From NCBI GenBank assembly GCA_019237355.1, contig JAFAHH010000923.1:1-7714 (forward strand): a DNA stretch of 7,714 nucleotides. Direction: 5' to 3'. The number at the start of each line of letters is the position of its first letter. The stretch's first letter is position 1. A program made the translations under genes and the position numbers. The notes beneath the pieces were generated by a model that made no database searches, had not been told where the DNA came from, and was given only the letters and a program-made list of their open reading frames with translations. Positions 1-5,491 of this stretch are shown here, in pieces. The DNA comes from Acetobacteraceae bacterium. GTDB lineage: Bacteria; Pseudomonadota; Alphaproteobacteria; Acetobacterales; Acetobacteraceae.

Positions 1-500
1 AGCTCCTGCCCCAGCATCCGCTCGATCTTATTCTCCCCAGAAACCCAGCGCCCCGGCGGCAGCCCGAGCACTTTGAGCCGTTCGTTGAACTCCCGCCGCA
101 CCGGGTCGGCGATTAGGTTCCAGCGCGGCCGGGGCAGGGCGCAGCGGAGGATTTCATCCGGCCGGGCCGGGTCGCTCCCCTGGATGCCGAAATCCTCGAT
201 GAACTGGATCTCGCCCGCCCGCCCAGAGGGGATCAGCACGCGCAGATGATGCGGCCAGTCCACGGCCGGGCAGCCAAATCCGACGACATTCGGGGTGGAG
301 GCTTGTTTGGAAGGGCGAGCCCCGGTTTCCACTGGTTGCGCCTCGAGCGATCGTGGCCTCTGTTTGAGAACGCGATTGACGCTCTCCTCGAGCGATCGTG
401 CTTTAGGCTCGGTCCGGCGCCGGATGGAGATGGCCTGGCTCCCTTCCAGCAGGCGGGTCGAGCCGCTGCCCAATTTCTTTCGCATGACGATCGCATTCAT
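1..500 (-). CDS. DUF3780-like protein, partial (runs off left edge)
   Basis: The minus strand is open from an ATG at 500-498 to the window edge: 166 whole codons and no stop. The ATG overlaps the TGA of the upstream ATPase gene as ATGA, so translation is probably coupled; only a weak GGTGG lies before it. Residues 1-70 are basic and low in complexity, probably a flexible leader. From residue 71 the sequence looks like a folded domain: VVGFGCPAVDWPHHLRVLIP (72-91), then QFIEDFGI (99-106), a PRPRW patch (123-127), REFNERL (136-142), GRWVSGEN (150-157) and RMLGQEL at the edge. From memory this pattern fits the DUF3780 family, whose members sit beside DUF499 ATPases and DUF1156 methylases. The family has no established activity that I know of. 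The reading frame is close to certain; the family name is a recollection and less sure. An in-frame ATG at codon 6 is an alternative start. Confidence 0.72.
   Translation of the reverse strand, partial: MNAIVMRKKLGSGSTRLLEGSQAISIRRRTEPKARSLEESVNRVLKQRPRSLEAQPVETGARPSKQASTPNVVGFGCPAVDWPHHLRVLIPSGRAGEIQFIEDFGIQGSDPARPDEILRCALPRPRWNLIADPVRREFNERLKVLGLPPGRWVSGENKIERMLGQE
341..400. repeat. 15-bp direct repeat, two copies 45 bp apart, inside the DUF3780-like gene
   Basis: CCTCGAGCGATCGTG occurs at 341-355 and again at 386-400. The 45-bp period is 15 codons, so each copy encodes RSLE in frame (residues 35-38 and 50-53) in the low-complexity leader. The flanking bases of the two units differ, so this is either an old tandem duplication or chance reuse of a short motif. 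Confidence 0.75.
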
Positions 501-3500
501 GCGGCCACCGGCATCGTATCGGGCTGCTCGATGCAGTCACGCGGGTCGGGGATTTCCAGCCGAAGTTCATTTACAAAGGCGATCAGATCGGCGCCGGTGG
601 GGAATTGGACGCGTGTCACCTCGGTGGTCAGCGCCGGTTCGGAAGGGACGGTGTCCTGAATAGTCGTAATCAGCTTATTCAGCCCATTGCCGTCGAGCCA
701 CACATCGCTCCCGAAGCGAAGCCACACCGCCCTTTCGTTTTGGCCTACACTAAGGCGAAACACTAAAGCCTTGGCATGAACCTTGGTCAGGGCCGAAGCG
801 ATCGCGTGCACTTCCGCGACGCTGTTGCGCTTTAAGTCATACTTCAGAATGGCCGGCCGGGTTTGGTCGACCCATTCGTGCACGGTTGGTGGCCGGTCTA
901 CGTCAGGGTCGGGGCCGGGCTTTGCCTCCGCCTGCGGGCCCCGGTTAGGCCGGATAGTGAAGGTCTCCGTGCCTTCGAGCTCGTTATCGACAGCCAGAGC
1001 ACGGATAATCACCTCGCCCATGCTGTCGACCGGGAATGGCTCGTTGTAAACGGTCCCCATCTCCTTAGGCGACCTGCCGTCCAGCGTGTAGCGAATGCTG
1101 GCGGCGGAGGGCCGGGCTAGGAGTTTCACCAGCCTTCCCGATGCCGAGGGAATAATCTCGTGCTGGATGGTAATCTTATTCTTCCAGACCGTCGGTTCGC
1201 CAGTTGGATGCATGCCTTTCGGATCTACAGCAAGGAACGAGAGCCGCAGCTCCGATGTCTTAAATCGGCGGTCCGTCAGCTCCGGGCTATTTTCGGATAC
1301 CGCCGTGCCGATGGCCCAATGGATCCGCGGGTTCGACCCCGAATCGAGCGCCTGGACGGTTAGCCAAACCTCGCCGGTGTGTGGATCGCGCGAGTCCTGC
1401 GCCACATTGACTCGGGTCTTATCTGGCGCAAACGGGCCGCGCTCGAGCTTGCCGTTCTCGCGATCGCGCCATTGGCCTTTGGTGATCGCGAGCCGCCTTA
1501 CTGCATCCAGCCCGCCCGGCGGCAGCCAGACAAATTCGGGCTTTTCCTTCGCCTTGGCGGTGATGTCGGACCAGGGGAGGGTCTTGAACGCATCGCCGGA
1601 GGGCCAGAGCTGGTCGACGATGCGGTCTCGCAGCATGTCGGCGCGCGCTTCGGGGTTTGGCTCCAGCTTGCCGGATTTTTGCAGGGCCTGCTCGACTGCC
1701 GCTTCGCCCGCCAGCACGTAGGTGCCGTTCTCGTCCTTGGTGCGCAACGTAAGGCTTGCCTCGAGCAGGCCGGTGCTCTTGTCGGGCTTCTTGCCCGGGT
1801 ACCAGATACGGTTAAAGGCCTGCTCGATGGTGGTGAGCACGTCGAACTCGGCCTGGTGGCGGCGATCCTCGACTTCGCTTCGGAGCGGATCGTCCTTGCG
1901 CAACTCGCGCAATACTTTTTCCGCGGCGTAGAGGCGGCGCATCGCCCCGTCAAGGCTCGCGAGGTGCGTGGGGCTGCCGGTGACCACCAGAAAATTATTC
2001 TTCTGCACGAAACCGGCGAACAGCTTCTCCGCCATCTCGGGCGGCATTTTGCTATCCGGGTTCAGGACGATCAGCTTGCGCTCTTTCGCGAGGTCGATGG
2101 CCCCGATTTCGGGGAGCGGCAGAACCTCCTTATAGGCCCGCCCAGTCCCGGGCGCGAAAATCTGTTTCAACCGATCCTTCAGGCCCTGGTCGATTTTGGG
2201 CGCCGGCGCATTCTCGGCCTCGCTCTGGAGGCGCTTGGTAATATTCTCCTGCGGCGCGAAGTAAACCACGTCGCCCGCGCCGCGATGCAAATACCAGGCC
2301 TCTTTCAGCAACAGGTCGAACGCTTTGGCGAATTCGGCCGGCTGCCGGGCAGGAGCGACCAGGCATTCGATGACCTGCTCCTTCGTCAGCCCCGCCTTCG
2401 CATCAAGACCGCGCATGAGTGACGCCGCAAGCAGCACATTGGCCACCTGGGCTCCGGCATCGCTGCCGACCTCGCGGTTGATGATTTCGGCATGCGCCTG
2501 GCCGCCATCGGCAATGTCCTTCGCAACTGCCTCCTGCAGATCAGAGAGCGGCAGCACCTCGTTGCGCATATCGGGGTCGTTCAGGTCCATGTGCTGGACG
2601 CCGATCAGATGCACATTGTCGGGACGCTTCTCCGCCCACACATCGCGCACGACCCGGCCAACGAGCCGAAGCAGGCCGCGCGTCTGGCGGAACCTTTCAT
2701 TGTTCCGAAATAACGCAACCAAGTCCCGGAGCCGCGGATGGAACGGATAGCAGCGCCGGATCTGCTCGGCGTATTGCTCCGGCGTCATCGCCACGATGCG
2801 CGACCGCACCGCCTCATCCATCGACTTCGCATAGGCGGCCGCGACTTCATCCACCTCTCGCGCGCCGGGAAGCTTTTCGAACAGGCGTTTGCGCAGGATA
2901 TCGAAGATCTCGGTCGTATTGAGGGCTACGGGGGTTATCTCCTTCACCCCGCGATTGGCCTCTTGCCTAATATTGTTCAAGGCCTGCGCCAGCATTTTGG
3001 AGGCGTTGGTATAGGCTGCGGATAGGTTGGAAAGGATCACCATGGTCCGCGGCAGTTTCAGCACAGCGGAAAACAGAGTCCCGAGCGCATAGGTCGCAGT
3101 ATTCGCGAGCGTCCCCTGGCCCACGGTGATGGTGGAGGCGTAATCGATCCAGGGCGGAAGCTCATCGAGCATGATCAAGGTGGGCTGATCGCCAATCAGC
3201 CCAATCCAATCCTTCTCATCCGGCGCCTTCGGCCCCGGATTCCAGAAGCGGGCAAACGCCTCCGCCTTGCCCAATTGGCTCGCGATCTCGCCCCAAATGT
3301 AGTGATCCGGGTTGTTCCGGCCCGAGAACGCCACCACCCGCGCCGCGCCAAAACTATTCGGGACCCGGATACCTGTGCCATCGAGCACCCGTTGGCGCAG
3401 CTCTGGCGATTTGGCGATCAGCCCAAAAGCCACCATGAGATGGGTCTTACCGCCGCCCATCGCCTGGGTAAGGGTATAAACGCCCTGCTCGCTCCGCCCA

Positions 3501-3688
3501 TCGAGCCGGGCAATGCCGAGCTCAAAGAGCTGCTTCATGCCGCTCGTTACGTGGTTGCGGCTGAAGAAGCGGTCGGCATCGGCCTCCGCCGCCCGAACCA
3601 CCTGGGCGAGATCTTCGATATCGGGTTCCGGGTCAGCCCGCAGCACACTGGCATGCGGCGTGCAGGCTTGGCGGACGGTTTGGAGCAT
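497..3688 (-). CDS. DUF499-family AAA+/P-loop ATPase, probable component of a defence or DNA-modification locus
   Basis: This is a large cytoplasmic protein of 1063 residues, a normal size for DUF499 (COG1483-type) proteins. Near the N-terminus is a Walker A loop, QAMGGGKTH (75-83, K81, T82). A Walker B strand follows, LIMLDELP (171-178, D175, E176). TMVILSNLSAAY (215-226) has the look of sensor 1, YPFHP is at 314-318, and FRQTRGLLRLVGR (333-345) could supply the arginine of sensor 2. The middle is helical. Residues about 855-912 resemble a chitobiase C-terminal/Fn3-associated fold (IRYTLDGRSP). A Pro-rich linker (about 920-936) leads to a final domain. There is no signal peptide or membrane segment. 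The ATG at 3688 has GAGG seven bases upstream. The ATPase role is well supported. The link to defence comes from family context: DUF499 proteins, related to the BREX BrxC/PglY ATPases as I recall, travel with methylases and helicases. The overlapping DUF3780-like gene fits this. Confidence 0.9.
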   Translation of the reverse strand: MLQTVRQACTPHASVLRADPEPDIEDLAQVVRAAEADADRFFSRNHVTSGMKQLFELGIARLDGRSEQGVYTLTQAMGGGKTHLMVAFGLIAKSPELRQRVLDGTGIRVPNSFGAARVVAFSGRNNPDHYIWGEIASQLGKAEAFARFWNPGPKAPDEKDWIGLIGDQPTLIMLDELPPWIDYASTITVGQGTLANTATYALGTLFSAVLKLPRTMVILSNLSAAYTNASKMLAQALNNIRQEANRGVKEITPVALNTTEIFDILRKRLFEKLPGAREVDEVAAAYAKSMDEAVRSRIVAMTPEQYAEQIRRCYPFHPRLRDLVALFRNNERFRQTRGLLRLVGRVVRDVWAEKRPDNVHLIGVQHMDLNDPDMRNEVLPLSDLQEAVAKDIADGGQAHAEIINREVGSDAGAQVANVLLAASLMRGLDAKAGLTKEQVIECLVAPARQPAEFAKAFDLLLKEAWYLHRGAGDVVYFAPQENITKRLQSEAENAPAPKIDQGLKDRLKQIFAPGTGRAYKEVLPLPEIGAIDLAKERKLIVLNPDSKMPPEMAEKLFAGFVQKNNFLVVTGSPTHLASLDGAMRRLYAAEKVLRELRKDDPLRSEVEDRRHQAEFDVLTTIEQAFNRIWYPGKKPDKSTGLLEASLTLRTKDENGTYVLAGEAAVEQALQKSGKLEPNPEARADMLRDRIVDQLWPSGDAFKTLPWSDITAKAKEKPEFVWLPPGGLDAVRRLAITKGQWRDRENGKLERGPFAPDKTRVNVAQDSRDPHTGEVWLTVQALDSGSNPRIHWAIGTAVSENSPELTDRRFKTSELRLSFLAVDPKGMHPTGEPTVWKNKITIQHEIIPSASGRLVKLLARPSAASIRYTLDGRSPKEMGTVYNEPFPVDSMGEVIIRALAVDNELEGTETFTIRPNRGPQAEAKPGPDPDVDRPPTVHEWVDQTRPAILKYDLKRNSVAEVHAIASALTKVHAKALVFRLSVGQNERAVWLRFGSDVWLDGNGLNKLITTIQDTVPSEPALTTEVTRVQFPTGADLIAFVNELRLEIPDPRDCIEQPDTMPVAA

Positions 3689-3695
3689 TGGCGAG

Positions 3696-3699
3696 CCTC
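3696..3699 (-). promoter_or_regulatory. Ribosome binding site of the DUF499 gene
   Basis: GAGG on the minus strand lies seven bases before the ATG at 3688. It supports that start. Confidence 0.6.
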
Positions 3700-3724
3700 G
3701 TCGGGAGTACGAATTTTCCCGCCA

Positions 3725-3755
3725 ATATTACAACCATAAGTTGCTAGCTTGCTAA
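3725..3755 (-). promoter_or_regulatory. Weak candidate promoter for the DUF499 gene
   Basis: On the minus strand TAATAT (3725-3730) lies about 36 bases before the ATG, with only poor matches to a -35 about 18-19 bases further upstream (around GTTAGCAA). It is the best -10-like box in the intergenic region, but one box in an AT-richer spot is weak evidence. Confidence 0.2.
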
Positions 3756-3854
3756 CCCTGGCGGCTGGCGGGGTAGATCAGGGCGAGCACGCGGGAACTA
3801 TCCGCACTGCGTAATTCGTCTTTATCAAAGCGCGCTTAGCGGTCTGGAGTGGGG

Positions 3855-3924
3855 GACTTTAGGTAAAGTCATGCCGCTCTAGGAACTTTGGGGTTTCAGG
3901 CTTTTCGACGATTCCGCCTCAAGC
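3855..3924. repeat. Palindromic repeat family 1, upstream degenerate copy
   Basis: Bases 3855-3880 match 5361-5386 in direct orientation at 25 of 26 positions, starting with the hairpin GACTTTAGGTAAAGTC. Bases 3895-3924 match the complement of 5232-5261 at 29 of 30 positions. Compared with the downstream copies, this one lacks the left arm of the first hairpin and the outer arms (AGAGCGCGAT) of the second, so it looks worn or truncated. Confidence 0.85.
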
Positions 3925-3947
3925 TGCGGGGCCGGTTTCGTGGGGTC

Positions 3948-3976
3948 TTGACAACTGAGGGTTGTTTGTGTTCTTT
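3948..3976 (+). promoter_or_regulatory. Candidate promoter of the hypothetical gene, with an internal dyad
   Basis: A perfect sigma-70 type -35, TTGACA (3948-3953), is followed after 17 bases by TTCTTT (3971-3976), a poor -10. Between them is the dyad ACAAC (3951-3955) / GTTGT (3961-3965) with a 5-base gap, placed where a repressor would block polymerase. The start codon at 3985 would be very close to the transcription start, giving a leader of only a few bases. Confidence 0.35.
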
Positions 3977-3984
3977 TTGCGTTC

Positions 3985-4758
3985 ATGTCTGTGGCCGCCT
4001 CTCAACCCGCAACAAGCCTATCGCACCGCCTGGGCCTGACCATTGCCGGGCTGTGTGAAGCGCTGGCGGCACGCATGGCCCGGGACCGGACGGCGGTGCC
4101 GCTGCTCTTTCTGGCCTGGACGCGGCTGCGCCGGCTGGCGGTGCGGTTTGAGGCGCTGTTGGCGGATTTCCGCGTCGGCCGGCTTCCCGCGGCGCGGGCC
4201 CGCCGGTCGGTTGAGAATTTGCCGCAACTGCCCAACCTGGCGGGCTTGCCTCCGCCGTACCGGGCGCCGCGCGAGTCTGGCTGGCTGCTCCGGCTGGCGC
4301 CGGAGTCGGCGGCCTTTGCCGGGCAGGTCGAGTATCTGCTGGCTGATCCGGAGATGAAGGCACTGCTGGCCGAGTCGCCTCAGGCGGGCCGTATGCTGCG
4401 CCCACTCTGCCGGATGCTCGGGATTCGGGCTGGGCTGGAGGTTTTGGCCGTGCGAGGCGAGCCGGCCACCTCGCCTGCCAAAGGGGTTGGCCTTGGCGAT
4501 ACGGCGGCGGCCGCGGCAGGCTCTCCGAATACCCCTCCGCGGGCTATTGCACCCGCTTCGGCGACGGCTCCGGGTTCCGAATGCGCAAGCACCGGGTCCC
4601 GTTTTGCAGGGCAAAATGGGGGCCCGGGATTCGGGTCCCGAGCTTGGCCCGCTCCGTCCGCGCGGCATGGGCAACCGGCCCGGACGCCTGTCGTCGGCGC
4701 CGAGGCGGGGGCTGACCCGCCGCCGGCATTGTCCTGGGGCCGAGCCGAACCGGGCTGA
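3985..4758 (+). CDS. Hypothetical protein of Acetobacteraceae type, C-terminal part doubtful
   Basis: The frame gives 257 residues from ATG 3985. There is no Shine-Dalgarno sequence close to this ATG. Residues 13-160 look like a real protein: amphipathic helices rich in Leu, Ala and Arg, then GWLLRLAPESAAFAGQVEYL (99-118), a DPEMKALL patch (121-128) and PQAGRMLRPLCRMLG (132-146). I recall similar short proteins of unknown function, often in several copies, in Acetobacteraceae. After about residue 165 it becomes low-complexity Ala/Pro/Gly. Residues 198-220 are encoded by a copy of an intergenic palindromic repeat. The +2 frame at about 4520-4558 reads ALRIPLRGLL, like the C-terminus I remember for this family, which suggests a frameshift. 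No enzyme motif, signal peptide or membrane helix is visible. The gene is probably real up to about residue 160, perhaps with a damaged 3' end. Confidence 0.65.
   Translation: MSVAASQPATSLSHRLGLTIAGLCEALAARMARDRTAVPLLFLAWTRLRRLAVRFEALLADFRVGRLPAARARRSVENLPQLPNLAGLPPPYRAPRESGWLLRLAPESAAFAGQVEYLLADPEMKALLAESPQAGRMLRPLCRMLGIRAGLEVLAVRGEPATSPAKGVGLGDTAAAAAGSPNTPPRAIAPASATAPGSECASTGSRFAGQNGGPGFGSRAWPAPSARHGQPARTPVVGAEAGADPPPALSWGRAEPG
4577..4643. repeat. Palindromic repeat family 2, copy 1 (inside a reading frame)
   Basis: About 67 bases match the complement of 5427-5491, with roughly eight substitutions and two short indels by hand alignment. The core is a hairpin, TTTTGC (4602-4607) / GCAAAA (4611-4616). 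It is extended by a G-T pair and CCC/GGG on the outside, with further CCGGG/CCCGG pairing. It lies within the frame of the hypothetical protein, encoding its residues 198-220. Confidence 0.85.
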
Positions 4759-4775
4759 GCGGCCCGCGTTGCGGC

Positions 4776-4813
4776 GCGCCGATGACGTTTCGTAGTCGAA
4801 ACATGATCGGCGC
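4776..4813. terminator. Long hairpin after the hypothetical gene, possible terminator
   Basis: Outer arms GCGCCGAT (4776-4783) and ATCGGCGC (4806-4813) pair perfectly, then a 3x3 internal loop, then inner arms GTTTCG (4787-4792) and CGAAAC (4797-4802) around a TAGT loop. It starts 18 bases after the stop at 4758. No T-run follows on either strand, so it is not a classical intrinsic terminator. It may block exonucleases, or be another repeat element. Confidence 0.45.
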
Positions 4814-4894
4814 CGGCGCGCGAGGGATGCAAACAGGTGACTGGGCGTGCGGCCGGATTTCTCTCCCGCCCCCCTCCGTGCCAGGCTGCCCGGC

Positions 4895-5200
4895 ATGATC
4901 GCCCCCATCCACCCTGTGACAGCCGCCGCGGTGGTCCTCGCCACCGCGGTAACCGATGCCGTCTACGTCATGTTCACCGCCGCCGTTGCGGCGCGCCGCC
5001 GGGTGCCTGCCGCGACCTGGAGCGCCGTGTGGTACCTCCTCTCCTCCTTCGCGGTGATCAGCTACACGGAAAACTGGGTCTATGTGGGATTTGCCGCGCT
5101 CGGGTCCTGGATTGGGGCATTCGCCTCGATCACGTTCCTGCACCGCTCCGGCGCGCCGCCGCCGCCGGGTGGGGCCGCGCTCGGTGCCGCACCCGAATGA
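4895..5200 (+). CDS. Small three-helix membrane protein of unknown function
   Basis: This is a 101-residue inner-membrane protein. Hydrophobic segments are at about residues 7-32, 41-57 and 61-82, with RRR (34-36) in the first loop, which should face the cytoplasm. The tail (83-101) is Pro/Gly/Ala rich. Polar residues stand inside or next to the helices: D21, and the string SYTEN (56-60) just before helix 3. These are the likely functional or conserved positions. I recall similar small proteins in alphaproteobacteria but cannot name a domain. I chose ATG 4895 because helix 1 follows directly. The frame is open upstream to a GTG at 4847, but the 16 extra residues are unlike a membrane N-terminus. 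AGG nine bases before the ATG is a weak ribosome binding site. The gene is isolated, flanked by hairpins on both sides. Confidence 0.75.
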   Translation: MIAPIHPVTAAAVVLATAVTDAVYVMFTAAVAARRRVPAATWSAVWYLLSSFAVISYTENWVYVGFAALGSWIGAFASITFLHRSGAPPPPGGAALGAAPE

Positions 5201-5220
5201 GCGCTGCTGCCCGGCGGATT

Positions 5221-5270
5221 AGAGCGCGATGGCTTGAGGCGGAATCGTCGGAAAGCCTGAATCGCGCTCT
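5221..5270. repeat. Palindromic repeat family 1, hairpin A
   Basis: The arms AGAGCGCGAT (5221-5230) and ATCGCGCTCT (5261-5270) are perfect inverted repeats. Inside, GGCTT (5231-5235) pairs with AAGCC (5253-5257), leaving a small bulge. It begins 20 bases after the stop of the membrane-protein gene. Confidence 0.85.
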
Positions 5271-5283
5271 CAAAATCAGAATC

Positions 5284-5324
5284 CTAGAGCGGGATGACTT
5301 GACCCTGGGGTCATCCCGCTCTAG
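5284..5324. repeat. Palindromic repeat family 1, hairpin B
   Basis: A perfect 15-bp inverted repeat, CTAGAGCGGGATGAC (5284-5298) and GTCATCCCGCTCTAG (5310-5324), with an 11-base loop. It has no T-run after it. Confidence 0.9.
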
Positions 5325-5347
5325 CGCCCAGGGCTACCCAACAACCC

Positions 5348-5386
5348 AGAGCGGGATGACGACTTTAGGTAAAGTCATCCCGCTCT
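5348..5386. repeat. Palindromic repeat family 1, hairpin C
   Basis: The arms AGAGCGGGATGAC (5348-5360) and GTCATCCCGCTCT (5374-5386) pair perfectly over 13 bp. The right half can instead fold locally as GACTTT (5361-5366) with AAAGTC (5371-5376), so two structures compete. It shares its arms with hairpin B. Confidence 0.9.
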
Positions 5387-5405
5387 CGGACCTTTGGTTT
5401 TCAGG

Positions 5406-5429
5406 GCGCGATTCAGGCTTTCCGACGAT
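5406..5429. repeat. Palindromic repeat family 1, 24-bp arm inverted against 5244-5267
   Basis: These 24 bases are the exact reverse complement of 5244-5267 in hairpin A (core TTCAGGCTTTCCGACGAT). They follow hairpin C and a T-rich spacer, as the second hairpin of the module does when hairpins B and A are read on the minus strand. The partner arm of this second hairpin is missing, replaced by the family 2 copy. Confidence 0.9.
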
Positions 5430-5491
5430 CGGGACCCCAATCCGGGTCCCCATTTTGCGCGCAAAATGGGAGCCGGTGCTCGCGAATTCGG
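5427..5491. repeat. Palindromic repeat family 2, copy 2
   Basis: This copy is inverted relative to 4577-4643. Its core is a perfect 22-bp palindrome at 5449-5470 (half-site CCCATTTTGCG), flanked by CCGGGTCC on the left and the related GAGCCGG on the right. It ends ten bases from the stop codon of the ABC binding-protein gene and overlaps the end of the family 1 arm by about three bases. Confidence 0.88.

Larger units (their letters stand above)
3689..3984. other. Divergent intergenic region between the DUF499 gene and the hypothetical gene
   Basis: These 296 bases separate genes transcribed outward on opposite strands, so both promoters should lie here. On the minus side TAATAT (3725-3730) could be a -10 for the ATPase gene, but no good -35 stands at the right distance. 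The direct repeat TTGCTA (3741-3746 and 3749-3754) surrounds a GCTAGC palindrome and could be a regulator site, which is speculative. From 3855 to 3924 there is a copy of palindromic repeat family 1. On the plus side a TTGACA lies at 3948. No tRNA, small gene or other structure was seen in 3757-3854. Confidence 0.6.

Noticed and set aside
233..496. Minus-strand open frame starting with ATG 496
   Set aside because: It is out of frame with the motif-rich DUF3780-like frame that covers the same bases and starts at the ATGA overlap. Its translation is rich in Arg, Pro and Ser without pattern.
1379..2422. Long plus-strand open frame (347 codons) opposite the DUF499 gene
   Set aside because: It is antisense to a gene with clear Walker motifs. 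GC-rich codon bias on the coding strand keeps the opposite frame open. Its protein has no recognisable motif and no ribosome binding site stands out.
3757..3854. A tRNA or small RNA in the divergent intergenic region
   Set aside because: No cloverleaf, no T-loop consensus (GTTCGAATC-like) and no strong stem were found in this stretch.
4018..4944. Minus-strand open frame (308 codons) across the hypothetical gene
   Set aside because: It is an Arg/Pro/Gln-rich shadow in very GC-rich DNA. It overlaps two plus-strand genes with better protein character and crosses a hairpin.
5284..5386. Hairpins B and C as intrinsic terminators
   Set aside because: The stems are strong, but no T-run follows on either strand and the same sequences recur as repeat units. 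They were called repeats. A role in termination is possible but not shown.
5221..5491. A CRISPR array
   Set aside because: The repeats are palindromic units of unequal spacing, in both orientations, and there are no unique spacers of constant length and no cas genes.
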